Positions 28,469 to 37,804 of a stretch of DNA of 64,000 nucleotides are shown piece after piece. The position numbers and the translations under genes are program-made. The DNA lies in contig NZ_CP160906.1 in assembly GCF_041080865.1 (NCBI RefSeq), positions 1,488,001 through 1,552,000 on the forward strand, written 5' to 3'. This DNA is from Psychromonas sp. MME1. GTDB lineage: Bacteria; Pseudomonadota; Gammaproteobacteria; Enterobacterales; Psychromonadaceae. Each line of letters begins with the position of its first letter. Position 1 is the first letter of the stretch. Under the pieces are notes generated by a model. That model was not told where the DNA came from, searched no databases, and saw only the letters and a list, made by a program, of their open reading frames with translations.

Positions 28469-28525
28469 AGGGTGATAAAAGCATTACATATGCAGGTATT
28501 TCTTTTACAATCACCCTCTTTTTTT
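28469..28525 (+). promoter_or_regulatory. Hairpin with T-run in the epd leader (possible attenuator)
   Basis: AGGGTGAT-AAAAG pairs with CTTTT-(ACA)-ATCACCCT across a loop of about 20 nt and is followed by CTTTTTTT, ending about 24 nt before the epd ATG. In form it is an intrinsic terminator inside a leader, so it could act as an attenuator for epd or end read-through from upstream. No ligand or leader peptide is evident. Confidence 0.5.
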
Positions 28526-28548
28526 ATGTGATGAAGTAAGCTTTATTT

Positions 28549-29565
28549 ATGCCCTTTAAAATTGCTATCAATGGCTACGGCCGAATCGGACGTAGTGTGG
28601 TACGCGCACTATATGAAAGTCACCGCCAAGATGAGCTTAAAGTAGTCGTCATCAATGAACTTGCCGATGCGAAATCTATTGCACATCTAACTCAATATGA
28701 TTCAACGCATGGGCGTTTTCCCTTTGCAGTGGAATTAACGGATAATTGCCTAAAAATCGAAGATGATTGTATCCATTTGGTCAGCCATGCAGAGATTGAT
28801 GATTTACCGTGGCAACAGTTCGATGTGGATATAGTGATTGATTGTACGGGCATCTATGGTAGTAAAATAGATGCACAGAAACATCTCGATGCGGGTGCTA
28901 AAAAAGTCATTTTTTCACATCCCGCCGACCATGATGTTGAAGCAACGGTGGTTTACGGTATTAATCATCAAGAGTTAACTGGTGAAGAGACTTATATTTC
29001 AGGCGCATCATGCACAACTAACTGCATTGTTCCTGTTATTGCGACGCTGGATGCGGCTTTTTCAATAAAATGTGGCACGATCACGACGATTCATTCCGCG
29101 ATGAATGATCAACCCGTGATTGATTCTTATCATTCTGATTTGCGCCGAACACGCGCAGCAAGCCAATCGATTATTCCCGTTGATACTAAACTTGCCGCTG
29201 GTATTGAGCGAATCTTACCTAAGTTTGCCAATAAATTTGAAGCGATTGCCGTTCGCGTTCCTACGATTAATGTGACGGCTATGGACCTTAGCATTAAGGT
29301 GAATCGCTACGTCACGGTGGAAGATATTAACCATTGTTTACAAGTGGCTGAAAAAAATCAATTAGCGGGTATTTTAGGTTATACGGAAGCACCATTAGTT
29401 TCAATAGACTTTAATCATGATCCTCGCTCATGCATTATTGATGGCACACAAACACGTGTTAGCGACGGCCATTTGGTGAAGCTTTTGGTGTGGTGCGATA
29501 ACGAATGGGGCTTTGCTAACCGTTTATTAGATACGTGCACCCATTTACGAGATATAGGTAAATAA
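28549..29565 (+). CDS. epd: D-erythrose-4-phosphate dehydrogenase
   Basis: This NAD enzyme oxidises erythrose 4-phosphate to 4-phosphoerythronate, the first step of the DXP-independent pyridoxal phosphate branch. It is a GAPDH-family protein of 338 residues with the catalytic Cys in [13 protein letters not shown] and the N-terminal [17 protein letters not shown]. Features that favour Epd over GapA are [35 protein letters not shown] and the [19 protein letters not shown] stretch. In many relatives epd precedes pgk and fba; here it is alone and followed by non-coding DNA. Confidence 0.93.
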   Translation: MPFKIAINGYGRIGRSVVRALYESHRQDELKVVVINELADAKSIAHLTQYDSTHGRFPFAVELTDNCLKIEDDCIHLVSHAEIDDLPWQQFDVDIVIDCTGIYGSKIDAQKHLDAGAKKVIFSHPADHDVEATVVYGINHQELTGEETYISGASCTTNCIVPVIATLDAAFSIKCGTITTIHSAMNDQPVIDSYHSDLRRTRAASQSIIPVDTKLAAGIERILPKFANKFEAIAVRVPTINVTAMDLSIKVNRYVTVEDINHCLQVAEKNQLAGILGYTEAPLVSIDFNHDPRSCIIDGTQTRVSDGHLVKLLVWCDNEWGFANRLLDTCTHLRDIGK

Positions 29566-29630
29566 CATTTCATCAAGCATCGAATATATCTCTTTTTTGA
29601 CTTCGACAATGGAAACGCCTTAGCGATAGG

Positions 29631-29660
29631 TGCTAATTGTGTCTAATGACACAATTAGCA
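29631..29660. repeat. Perfect 13-bp inverted repeat after epd
   Basis: TGCTAATTGTGTC / GACACAATTAGCA flank a TAAT loop about 65 bp past the epd stop. It could act as a terminator, though no T-run follows directly, or bind a dimeric protein. The gap 29566-29908 holds this, the repeat at 29754-29816 and otherwise nothing I recognise. Confidence 0.6.
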
Positions 29661-29753
29661 TGTTACCTCCCTTTTATTTCTGTCTTTTCACTTTTTTGGT
29701 GCAAAAATGCGCCAAACAATAGCAATGTTGCATTGACAATACAGCAGACTGAT

Positions 29754-29816
29754 ATGCCCATGCGTCTGCAAGATGCAAAGTCAGTAAGGAAATGCACCAT
29801 CCGTTAACATGGGCAT
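29754..29816 (+). repeat. Dispersed repeat family 2, short internally deleted copy D
   Basis: This is 63 bp with perfect 9-bp inverted ends ATGCCCATG / CATGGGCAT. The first half (CGTCTGCAAGATGCAAAGTCAG) resembles the left part of the copy at 12208. It looks like an internally deleted form of that family. Confidence 0.5.
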
Positions 29817-29908
29817 CACCGTTGTTAACTATAAAAATAGATAACAATTGGAACTTATATTGCTTAAAATAGTTTTAATATCAATACGGAAAATGACTAG
29901 GTAGATAC

Positions 29909-31519
29909 ATGGACTCCATTTTAATCATTATTTTTATATCACTCGCCATTGCCAGTGTGCTAAATATTGTACTGAAAAAGTTTTCAGTCTCACATATTAT
30001 TGGCTATATCATCACAGGTACAATCATCAGTAATATTTTTGATTTTAATGGCAGCGATGATCTCAACGCATTAGAGCTTATTGGTGAGTTTGGCATTGTA
30101 TTTCTTATGTTCACCATCGGTTTAGAAATGTCATTTTCTAAATTACAAAAAATGAAGGAGGTTATTTTCTTTAATGGTTTTATACAGGTCACTTTAAGTG
30201 CTGTTGTTATCTATATTATCGCATCGTATATTTTTCTTCTCAATACAACCGCTTGCATTATCATCTCGCTGGCATTTAGCCTCTCATCGACGGCTATCGT
30301 TTTAACCTATTTAAAAAAATCAAAAGATGTCGTCACCCCCTATGGGGTAAAATCCGTGGCTATATTAATCTTTCAAGATTTAGCCGTTATCCCTATATTG
30401 TTACTCATCAGCTTTTTAGCCAATACCGAGTTGTCTTTAAGCGATGTACTAATAAAAACCTTTTTATCCGCTACCCTTGTTATTATATTCATGTTTACTC
30501 TCGGTAAAAAAATCATTTCATGGTTACTGCATTTCTCCAGTAATGCGCAACTAGAAGAGTTATTTTTAGCATCCGTATTGGCCATCGTTGTTGGCGCATC
30601 ACTGTTAGCGCATGCGATGGGCTTTACATACTCATTAGGCGCATTTATTGCTGGGATGATCATTGCAGAGAGCACATTTCACGTAAAAGTAGAGTCCGAT
30701 ATAGCCTCCTATAAAGATCTTTTACTCGGGGCATTTTTCTTTTCCATTGGCACTAAAATCGATGTGCTCTATTTTATTAGCAATTTATATCTTGTCTTTG
30801 CTGTGCTGCTGTTTGCTATGTTTATTAAGGCTATTATTGTCTACTTCTTGATTAGAAGAAAATCGAGTAAAAGTGATGCCTTAAAATCAGCCCTTGCCCT
30901 CTGTCAAATTGGTGAGTTTTCCTTTGCTATTTTTTCATTAGCGAGTAGTTACCACCTTTTATCACCTGAACTCGCTAGTTTTTTGATACTCGTGACCGTG
31001 TTATCGATGCTAATAACCCCTTTTATCGTAAATAATATTTATAAATTAGCCGCCCTCTTTGTCACTGAATTCTTCGAATCCGATAAAATAACCCCCATTA
31101 GTATTGAAAATCATACGGTGATTTGTGGCTTTGCAACCCTTGGACAAATGACAGCGGATCAATTACAAAAAGAAGAAATTAATTTTTTAATTATATCCGA
31201 TAACTTACAGCATGTTTTAAAAGCAAGGACTTGCGGTTATCGTGCCTATTTTGGTCACTTAGATAAGTTGCCTGTATTAGAATCCTTACGAATCGAACAA
31301 TCTGCAAATATCATTCTCACGATGAATACAATACGTACTAAAAAAATAATTTGTCAGGCCGTATTGAATTATTACCCAGATGCAAATTTGATTGTAAAGG
31401 TAAATACTGATGAGGAAGTCAGTGAATTTTCAGAATTTAACATTAAATCTTTTGTCAATGCGCAGCATGAGACGGCACGACTCTTAGTAGGTGAGGCAAA
31501 ACTCGCTAGAGGTCTGTAA
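29909..31519 (+). CDS. Monovalent cation:proton antiporter-2 (CPA2/KefB-like) with RCK domain
   Basis: This 536-residue protein has a membrane domain of about twelve segments (residues 1 to about 385) with the family blocks LIGEFGIVFLMFTIGLEMSF and ALCQIGEFSFAIFSL, followed by a cytoplasmic RCK/TrkA-N-like Rossmann domain from about residue 400 (HTVICGFATLGQMTADQL). The nucleotide motif reads GFATLG, a loosened version of the usual GxGxxG. The family exchanges K+ or Na+ for protons, and the ion cannot be read from sequence. Its 3' end overlaps the convergent HDOD gene by 14 bp. Confidence 0.85.
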   Translation: MDSILIIIFISLAIASVLNIVLKKFSVSHIIGYIITGTIISNIFDFNGSDDLNALELIGEFGIVFLMFTIGLEMSFSKLQKMKEVIFFNGFIQVTLSAVVIYIIASYIFLLNTTACIIISLAFSLSSTAIVLTYLKKSKDVVTPYGVKSVAILIFQDLAVIPILLLISFLANTELSLSDVLIKTFLSATLVIIFMFTLGKKIISWLLHFSSNAQLEELFLASVLAIVVGASLLAHAMGFTYSLGAFIAGMIIAESTFHVKVESDIASYKDLLLGAFFFSIGTKIDVLYFISNLYLVFAVLLFAMFIKAIIVYFLIRRKSSKSDALKSALALCQIGEFSFAIFSLASSYHLLSPELASFLILVTVLSMLITPFIVNNIYKLAALFVTEFFESDKITPISIENHTVICGFATLGQMTADQLQKEEINFLIISDNLQHVLKARTCGYRAYFGHLDKLPVLESLRIEQSANIILTMNTIRTKKIICQAVLNYYPDANLIVKVNTDEEVSEFSEFNIKSFVNAQHETARLLVGEAKLARGL

Positions 31520-32381
31520 AAGGGAGTGACTCAAGGTTTAACGCTTCCATTGTTATTATCTGTAAATGAGACAAACGTTCCGCTATTTTAACTATCGCTG
31601 CTTGGTTAAAGTTATCCAATAACAGATTATAATGCGCTGTTTTTTCTTGTGACTCTTCCTGCGCTTTTAATAAGGCGGCTGCAAACAGGTAATCCATGGC
31701 ATGTAACGGCTGTTTATGGTCAGGGACGGTGGTAAATAGTTGAGCATAATTGACAGGTAATCCACAATGCTTAAACAACAAAGGTAACAACCTTGTGTTG
31801 AGCAGATCTGCACGCTTGCTCATTTCCTCTTCACGGTGAGAAAAGCCACATTGATACTGTAAACTAAAATCGCTAAGCACAGCTAAACGCCCCGTATGTT
31901 GTAAAATACCCAGTAATAAAATATCTGAAATATCTATTTTTTTGACGTTGGCACTGCCGCTTAAACGATGCTGGGTATAGAGTTGCGTCGCTTGTTGGGA
32001 TAAATCCCAAGCAAGCCGCCAATTTTCTTGTAACAAAGCGGCGATATCAGGCGATACAAATTGCTGCTCATGAAGATTTTTAAGTACAAATGTGAGTGCA
32101 TATTGACTAACGCTATGCATTCCGATGCGTTGTATAACCGAGAGCAGGTTTATACTCGCCGCTTTGCCCGTACTATACAGGGCTGAATTCCCTAATTTAA
32201 GTATATAGGTAGCAAATGCAGGCTCCTTAGCAACCGCTAATTCAACATCATAGATAGATGAATCAAGGCGATGGCATAAACGCCGCAGCGCCATTAAATT
32301 TTCAGGAATAGGTAGTAAGCTATTTTCGATATTATCTGATAAAAGTTGCTTATTAATCCTATCAATTTGCTGTGAATACAT
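31506..32381 (-). CDS. HDOD domain-containing protein
   Basis: HDOD proteins are signalling proteins with a degenerate HD-hydrolase fold that lacks the metal ligands; several link to c-di-GMP or stress regulation. In this 291-residue protein the HDOD region spans about residues 20-220, with LPIPENLMALRRLCHRLDSS, LKLGNSALYSTGKAASINLLSVI-type helices and IQRIGMHSVSQYAL. The frame opens at 32486, but the ATG at 32381, with an AAGGTAG site before it, fits better. No output domain is attached. It is convergent with the antiporter. Confidence 0.8.
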   Translation of the reverse strand: MYSQQIDRINKQLLSDNIENSLLPIPENLMALRRLCHRLDSSIYDVELAVAKEPAFATYILKLGNSALYSTGKAASINLLSVIQRIGMHSVSQYALTFVLKNLHEQQFVSPDIAALLQENWRLAWDLSQQATQLYTQHRLSGSANVKKIDISDILLLGILQHTGRLAVLSDFSLQYQCGFSHREEEMSKRADLLNTRLLPLLFKHCGLPVNYAQLFTTVPDHKQPLHAMDYLFAAALLKAQEESQEKTAHYNLLLDNFNQAAIVKIAERLSHLQIITMEALNLESLPFTDL

Positions 32382-32479
32382 ATCTACCTTAGTACACTTT
32401 ATAAAATAAAAAGTATAGCGGTAGCTATTTAGAATCGAAATATAAAAATCAGCAAATAGAGAGATGCGTTGTGATAATA

Positions 32480-32527
32480 ATACCAATTAGCGAAAATTGT
32501 GGATCTATTTTACAGTTAGATAAAACT
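32480..32527 (+). mobile_element. Decayed end of the MITE-like family
   Basis: ATACCAATTAG then GGATCTATTTTAC and AGATAAAAC resemble one end of the 160-bp element (ATACCAATCGG..., TGATCTATTTTACTGGTTAAAA), but the remainder is missing. The match is short and diverged. Confidence 0.4.
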
Positions 32528-32543
32528 ATTTATTAACCATAAA

Positions 32544-32580
32544 AAAACCTGATAAACAGCAACGATTATCAGGTTATTTT
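32544..32580 (-). terminator. Rho-independent terminator after lpxC
   Basis: On the minus strand the stem AACCTGATAA / TTATCAGGTT is followed by TTTTTT, about 25 bp past the lpxC stop. It closes the dcw-lpxC unit and separates it from the HDOD gene. Confidence 0.85.
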
Positions 32581-32601
32581 TAGATAGATGAGAGCATTTT
32601 G

Positions 32602-33528
32602 TTAAACGGCGAAGACTGGCTCAATATATTGAACAGGTGATTCACTCACTGGCTCTTCAAATGTCACCATTTCCCAAGCTTCTTGATCTTCTAACATTGC
32701 GCATAATAATTGATTATTCAATGCATGCCCTGTTTTATAAGCCTTCAAGTGACCTAAGATGGTGTAACCAGAAAGATAGAGATCACCAATGGCATCTAAC
32801 ACTTTATGTTTCACAAACTCATCTTCGTAGCGTAAGCCTTCTGGATTTAAAACCCGGAACTCATCCAAGCCAATGGCATTATCTAAGCTTGCACCAAGCG
32901 CTAAGTTATTAGCTTGTAGCTGCTCAACACCCTTCATGAATCCAAAGGTTCTTGCGCGACTAATCTCTTTTACAAAGAGATCACCAGAAAAATCCATCTC
33001 TATATGTTGATTTTGACCTTCGAATACGGGGTGATCAAAATCAATTTTAAAGTCTAAACTAAAGCCTGATGCTGATGGCTGTAATTCGGCCCATTTACCC
33101 TCTTTTTCATCTTCAACACGAACTGTTTTTTTAATACGAATAAATTTCTTTGCCGCATTAAGTTCTTCAATACCCGCCGACTGTAATAAAAAGATAAATG
33201 GACTAGCACTACCATCCATAATCGGAATTTCAGGTGCATCGACATCAATAATAATATTATCAATACCTAATCCGGCTAACGCAGCAGAGAGATGCTCAAC
33301 CGTAGAAATTTTTTCACCCTGCTCATTCACTAAACAAGTACACAAAAGCGTTTCTTGAACGGCTCTAGCATGCGCTTTAAATGTTACAACAGGATTTAAA
33401 TCGATACGACGATAAACAATGCCTGTATTAGCAGGCGCAGGATGTAACTCTATCGTCACTTTATTTCCTGAGTGCAAACCAATACCTGTTGATTTAACAC
33501 TTTTCTTTAATGTTCTTTGTTTAATCAT
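32602..33528 (-). CDS. lpxC: UDP-3-O-acyl-N-acetylglucosamine deacetylase
   Basis: This is the zinc enzyme for the committed step of lipid A synthesis. The 308-residue protein shows the metal ligands and catalytic stretch: [14 protein letters not shown] with the first His, and [14 protein letters not shown] with the second His and Asp; the inserted SRARTFGFM block is also present. It lies 80 bp downstream of ftsZ, the usual gammaproteobacterial position, and ends at a terminator. Confidence 0.97.
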   Translation of the reverse strand: MIKQRTLKKSVKSTGIGLHSGNKVTIELHPAPANTGIVYRRIDLNPVVTFKAHARAVQETLLCTCLVNEQGEKISTVEHLSAALAGLGIDNIIIDVDAPEIPIMDGSASPFIFLLQSAGIEELNAAKKFIRIKKTVRVEDEKEGKWAELQPSASGFSLDFKIDFDHPVFEGQNQHIEMDFSGDLFVKEISRARTFGFMKGVEQLQANNLALGASLDNAIGLDEFRVLNPEGLRYEDEFVKHKVLDAIGDLYLSGYTILGHLKAYKTGHALNNQLLCAMLEDQEAWEMVTFEEPVSESPVQYIEPVFAV

Positions 33529-33610
33529 CTTAGCCCCTATCTATCGCATATTTCGATTTTTGCGGAGTATATCAGTTTGAGATATATATCACAAATATCA
33601 AATCGACCTA

Positions 33611-34800
33611 TTAATCGGCTTGTTTACGTAAAAACGCAGGAATATCTAAATAGTTACTCTCTGGTTTTTCCTTAGACAATGAATCTTCGACCTGTTCTGA
33701 TGATTCATCTGCTGTGGCTTTTTCTTCTACCGCATTCACTGCAACAGGAGTCTCTGCCGATGCCACTGGGTTTTTCACCACACTAAGGTCTGATTTACGC
33801 TCCCCAAGACCCGTCACAATCACGGTTACATGCAGTTCAGCGGTATCAAGTTTTGGATCAACAGATACACCGATGATAATTTGTGAGTCTTCTGAGGCGA
33901 ACTCACGTATTGCATCACCAACCGTTTCATATTCATCCCAAGTGAAGTCCATACCAGCCACAATATGAACAAGCACTCCACGTGCATTAGATAAGTCAAC
34001 GTCTTCAAGAAGCGGACAAGAGATAGCAAGTTCAACAGCTTCTTCCGCGCGTGCTTCACCTTTTGCAACACCAATTCCCATTACCGCATTGGTACCAGCT
34101 TCTGTCATTACGGTTCTGACATCAGCAAAGTCAATGTTAATGGTACTTTCTTCGTTATTAATTATGGCAGAAAAACCAGATACTGCATCATACAACACAC
34201 CATTTGCAGCTTCTAATGCACCAAGGAAGGTAACACCTTTAGGTAATGACTTTTGTAATTTATCATTTGGGATGATTAATAAAGAGTCAATATGCTCCGA
34301 TAATCTGGCAATCCCCTGACTCGCATAATTAATGCGTTTTTTACCTTCAAAAAATGAAGGCTTAGAGACAACACCAATAGTTAAAGCACCAAGTTCACTA
34401 GCCACTTCCGCGACAACAGGTGAAGCACCGTTCCCGTTCCTCCCCCCATACCTGCCGCAATAAACACTACATCTGCGCCAGCTAAAATATTACGAATATT
34501 TTCTTTATCTTCTAATGCTGATTTATACCCAACTTCAGGGTTAGCGCCCGCACCTAACCCGTGCGTAATCGAGGCACCAAGCTGCAAACGTACCGTGGCT
34601 TTAGATGAACGTAATGCTTGAGCATCAGTATTCATTGCAATGAACTCAGCTCCCGTTAGCCCTTTATCAATCATATGATTAATCGCATTACCACCACCGC
34701 CACCGACGCCGACGACTTTAATGACTGCCTGTTGTGTATGCTCTTCGTCAACTATTTCAAACATTTGCTCTTTTTCCACTTTATTTAATTGTTCAGACAT
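33611..34800 (-). CDS. ftsZ: Cell division protein FtsZ (carries a one-base frameshift in this sequence)
   Basis: FtsZ is the tubulin-like GTPase that forms the division ring. The first part (34800 to about 34429) and second part (to 33611) together give about 396 residues, ending in the conserved tail [14 protein letters not shown] that binds FtsA/ZipA. The frame breaks inside the GTP-binding signature: GGAACGGGAACGGTGCTTCACC lacks one G, and adding it near 34428 restores [21 protein letters not shown] bacterium with an otherwise intact dcw cluster needs FtsZ, so a base-calling error is the best explanation. The later block reads [10 protein letters not shown] where relatives have KPFxFEGKKR. 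GGAG precedes the ATG. ftsA lies just upstream. Confidence 0.93.
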
Positions 34801-34836
34801 TATGTGTCTCCACCTTGGTGAGATATATCATACCAA

Positions 34837-36087
34837 CTAATATTCTTTTTTTATCCAACTTTTTATTCTATTAAAAAATACTATCAATGGATTTTCTATG
34901 ATTGTTTCATGATTCACTGAAAATCCCTCATTTTTATAACGTAACAGTCCCACCGCAGTAGAGTATGCAGCAGTATCAACAAATTCGGCTAAACCTTGAA
35001 TATTCTGCGGTTTACCAATGCGAACCTGTATATTATCAAAAACTTTTTCAGCAACTTCAACTAAGCCCGGGATTTGTGCAGCACCTCCCGTTAACACTAT
35101 TCCAGCGGCTAATTGCTGCTTCAACCCTTCACTGACAAATTTTCGATCTAACTTATAGATCTCTTTTTTCACCATCGTTAGTAATTCACTATAGCGCGGC
35201 TCGATCACGTTGATTAATGTCTTTCGGGGTAAACGACGCATATCTCGACCACCGACACTCGGCAACTCAATCATCTCATCATCATCTATTTGATCTAAAT
35301 TCAAACTGCCATGTTTAACCTTGATCTCCTCCGCAGAACTGGGCGGAGCACTAAAAGCAATGGCAATATCATTCGTCACCGAATTTCCTGCGTAATCAAG
35401 TACTAAACTGTATTTTAGCGCCCCTGCAACATAAATGGAGATATCCATGGTACCGCTCCCCATATCAACAACGCAGACACCTAACTCTTTTTCATCTTCA
35501 CTTAAAATTGAACAGCTTGAAGCGACACCTGAAAAGGTAAGCTGATTAATAACCAAGCCACATCGTTCTACGGCTTTTTCTAAATTTTTCACTAAATCGT
35601 TATGACAAGTTATTAAATGAACGTCTGCTTTTAATTTTACTCCCGATAGCCCCAATGGGTTTTTAATATGCCCCTGAGAGTCGATAGAAAACTCCTGTGG
35701 TATCACATCTAAAAGACGTTGGTCATCACGAATTTTCACAGAGCGAGCGTTGTGTAAAACACTCTCCACATCATATGTGCTGACTTCATGATCCTCAATT
35801 GCCCATGTTCCTGATTCATTTAATGATTCAATATGAGAGCCAGACACATTTAGGTTAACCGATGAAACTGAGCAGTCTGCCATTTTCTCTGCACGTTCCA
35901 GAGCCGTTTTAATCGCCTCTACGACAGAATTCAAATCAATAACTAAGCCTTTATCCACTCCTTTCGAAGTAGACTCGCCAATACCAACAATATTAATGGT
36001 GTTATCGGCAAGCTCTTCACCGATAAGCAGTACGATTTTGCTGCTACCAATATCTAATCCAACTGTGTAACTCGTTTCCATGCTCAC
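34837..36087 (-). CDS. ftsA: Cell division protein FtsA
   Basis: FtsA is an actin-like ATPase that ties FtsZ filaments to the inner membrane through a C-terminal amphipathic helix. The 416-residue protein shows the actin-fold phosphate loops (YTVGLDIGSSKIVLLIGE, CVVDMGSGTMDISIY) and the adenosine-binding GIVLTGGAAQIPGL. The last residues (NPLIVFFNRIKSWIKKEY) form the membrane-targeting helix. It lies between ftsQ and ftsZ, with a 36-bp gap to ftsZ. Confidence 0.96.
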   Translation of the reverse strand: MSMETSYTVGLDIGSSKIVLLIGEELADNTINIVGIGESTSKGVDKGLVIDLNSVVEAIKTALERAEKMADCSVSSVNLNVSGSHIESLNESGTWAIEDHEVSTYDVESVLHNARSVKIRDDQRLLDVIPQEFSIDSQGHIKNPLGLSGVKLKADVHLITCHNDLVKNLEKAVERCGLVINQLTFSGVASSCSILSEDEKELGVCVVDMGSGTMDISIYVAGALKYSLVLDYAGNSVTNDIAIAFSAPPSSAEEIKVKHGSLNLDQIDDDEMIELPSVGGRDMRRLPRKTLINVIEPRYSELLTMVKKEIYKLDRKFVSEGLKQQLAAGIVLTGGAAQIPGLVEVAEKVFDNIQVRIGKPQNIQGLAEFVDTAAYSTAVGLLRYKNEGFSVNHETIIENPLIVFFNRIKSWIKKEY

Positions 36088-36143
36088 GTTTTACCATCTG
36101 TTTTTTAGTGAAAAGCAGTTAAATTCTGCAATTTTGATTAATC

Positions 36144-36881
36144 TCATTTTAACTTATTTTTCCAACCGATTGCGAAACCAGTATCATAACGCAAATCAAT
36201 ATAATCGATTGTTGTTATATCATATTCTTTTTCAAGTAAAGGATACACACTTAAGAAACGTTGAATACGATCAAGTTGTTGCTCCTGACCTAAACGTAAT
36301 GCGATTCCATTATCTAACGTAACGTCACTTGAATGACGTTTATCACTTGTTAAAGAGGCTATTTTAAATTTATTCACCTTCAGTAAGCGATTAATTTTCA
36401 TATAATCAGTTAATATATCACCCGCAAACTGATCTTCGCCGTAAAGTGTCGCTAATTTATCATCCGTGGTATCGGGTGAAACCGTAATTATCTCACCAAA
36501 ACGATTTAATAGCGTTTTATCATTCCATATTGCAACAATTGATTGCTCAACAATATGAATTTTTAATGTATCCGGCCAACGTTTACGAATCGAGGCAGAA
36601 TAAACCCATGGCAGATTTTCTATTTCCTGCTGTATTTCTGCAATTTCTAATGTAAAAAAATTCAATCTGTTTTGCTGTGCAATAAGAATTTTACGTACAT
36701 CATTTACGGCAATGTGCTTAATATTACCCGTTAAAATCAATGAGCTCAATGGCATCGATTGCTGATCAGTTAACCAAGCACTTACTCTAAAATAACCATA
36801 CTGAAGGAAATAAATTAAAGTAATAAAAAACAGTAAACTAACTAATTTACCAAATTTCACCTGCTTTAATTTATCCCACAT
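36144..36881 (-). CDS. ftsQ: Cell division protein FtsQ
   Basis: FtsQ is a bitopic inner-membrane protein that connects early divisome proteins with FtsB/FtsL. The 245-residue sequence has a short cytoplasmic tail, one membrane segment at about residues 12-30 (LVSLLFFITLIYFLQYGYF), a POTRA domain (SSLILTGNIKHIAVNDVRK) and the FtsQ beta domain ending in YIDLRYDTGFAIGWK. It follows ddlB by 5 bp and precedes ftsA by 56 bp. Confidence 0.95.
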   Translation of the reverse strand: MWDKLKQVKFGKLVSLLFFITLIYFLQYGYFRVSAWLTDQQSMPLSSLILTGNIKHIAVNDVRKILIAQQNRLNFFTLEIAEIQQEIENLPWVYSASIRKRWPDTLKIHIVEQSIVAIWNDKTLLNRFGEIITVSPDTTDDKLATLYGEDQFAGDILTDYMKINRLLKVNKFKIASLTSDKRHSSDVTLDNGIALRLGQEQQLDRIQRFLSVYPLLEKEYDITTIDYIDLRYDTGFAIGWKNKLK

Positions 36882-36886
36882 AATAA

Positions 36887-37804
36887 TTATAATGTTTGCT
36901 TCAATATTTCTAAAACAAGTTCGTCGAACTCAAGACCAGCTTGCTTTGCTGCTTTGGGTACTAAACTTGTTTCAGTCATACCAGGTACGGTATTTACTTC
37001 AAGGAGATACCAATTTCCTTGCGTATCCAACATAAAATCTACCCGTCCCCAACCACTGCAACCAATCGCAGCAAATGCGCTAACGGCAAGGTCATTTAAT
37101 TGCGCTAATTTTTGCGGGTCTAATCCACAGGGACAAAAATACTGGGTATCCGTAGATTGGTATTTAGCTTGATAATCATAGAATATGTTGGCTGTTTGCA
37201 TGCGAATTGCAGGTAAAGCTTGACCATTTAATATAGTTACCGTGTATTCTTGCCCAGTAATCCACGTTTCTAATAGCACTTTATTATCAAATGTAAACGC
37301 TTGCGTTAGTGCCGCAAGTAATTCATTAACATTTGTAGCTTTTGCCATGCCAATACTGGAACCTTCATTAACAGGTTTAACCATGACAGTTCCCGATAAC
37401 TTGGCAAGTATATCCTCTGCGTGTTCAGGGTTAAAGTGATCTTTGACAATTAGTTGATAATGAGCAGTGGGCAATTGCGAACTTTGCCAAATTTGTTTAC
37501 TTTTAGATTTATCCATTGCAATCGCAGAACTAAGCACATCGCTTCCCGTAAAAGGAATTTGCAGCGTGGTTAAAAATCCTTGGATGCAGCCATCTTCACC
37601 GCCTCTACCATGCAAAGCGATAAAGACACGATCAATCCCCGTTTTTAATTGCGTAATATCATCATGTTTAGGATCCACGCCAATGGCATCAACCCCCTGA
37701 CGTAATAAGGCATCGAGTACTGCACGACCAGAGCGCAACGAAACCTCACGCTCGGCACTATTTCCCCCTAATAAAACAGCAACTTTACCAAAATCAACAC
37801 TCAT
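36887..37804 (-). CDS. ddlB: D-alanine--D-alanine ligase
   Basis: This enzyme joins two D-Ala with ATP for the peptidoglycan stem. The 305-residue ATP-grasp protein has the N-terminal VAVLLGGNSAEREVSLRSG, the substrate loop NEGSSIGMAKA and the C-terminal EVNTVPGMTETSLVPKAA with metal-binding residues. Its ATG overlaps the last base of the murC stop. The order murC-ddlB-ftsQ-ftsA-ftsZ is standard. Confidence 0.96.
   Translation of the reverse strand: MSVDFGKVAVLLGGNSAEREVSLRSGRAVLDALLRQGVDAIGVDPKHDDITQLKTGIDRVFIALHGRGGEDGCIQGFLTTLQIPFTGSDVLSSAIAMDKSKSKQIWQSSQLPTAHYQLIVKDHFNPEHAEDILAKLSGTVMVKPVNEGSSIGMAKATNVNELLAALTQAFTFDNKVLLETWITGQEYTVTILNGQALPAIRMQTANIFYDYQAKYQSTDTQYFCPCGLDPQKLAQLNDLAVSAFAAIGCSGWGRVDFMLDTQGNWYLLEVNTVPGMTETSLVPKAAKQAGLEFDELVLEILKQTL

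Noticed and set aside
34418-34440. Programmed ribosomal frameshift in ftsZ
   Set aside because: There is no slippery heptamer at the break and three neighbouring genes show unrelated indels, so error is a better explanation.
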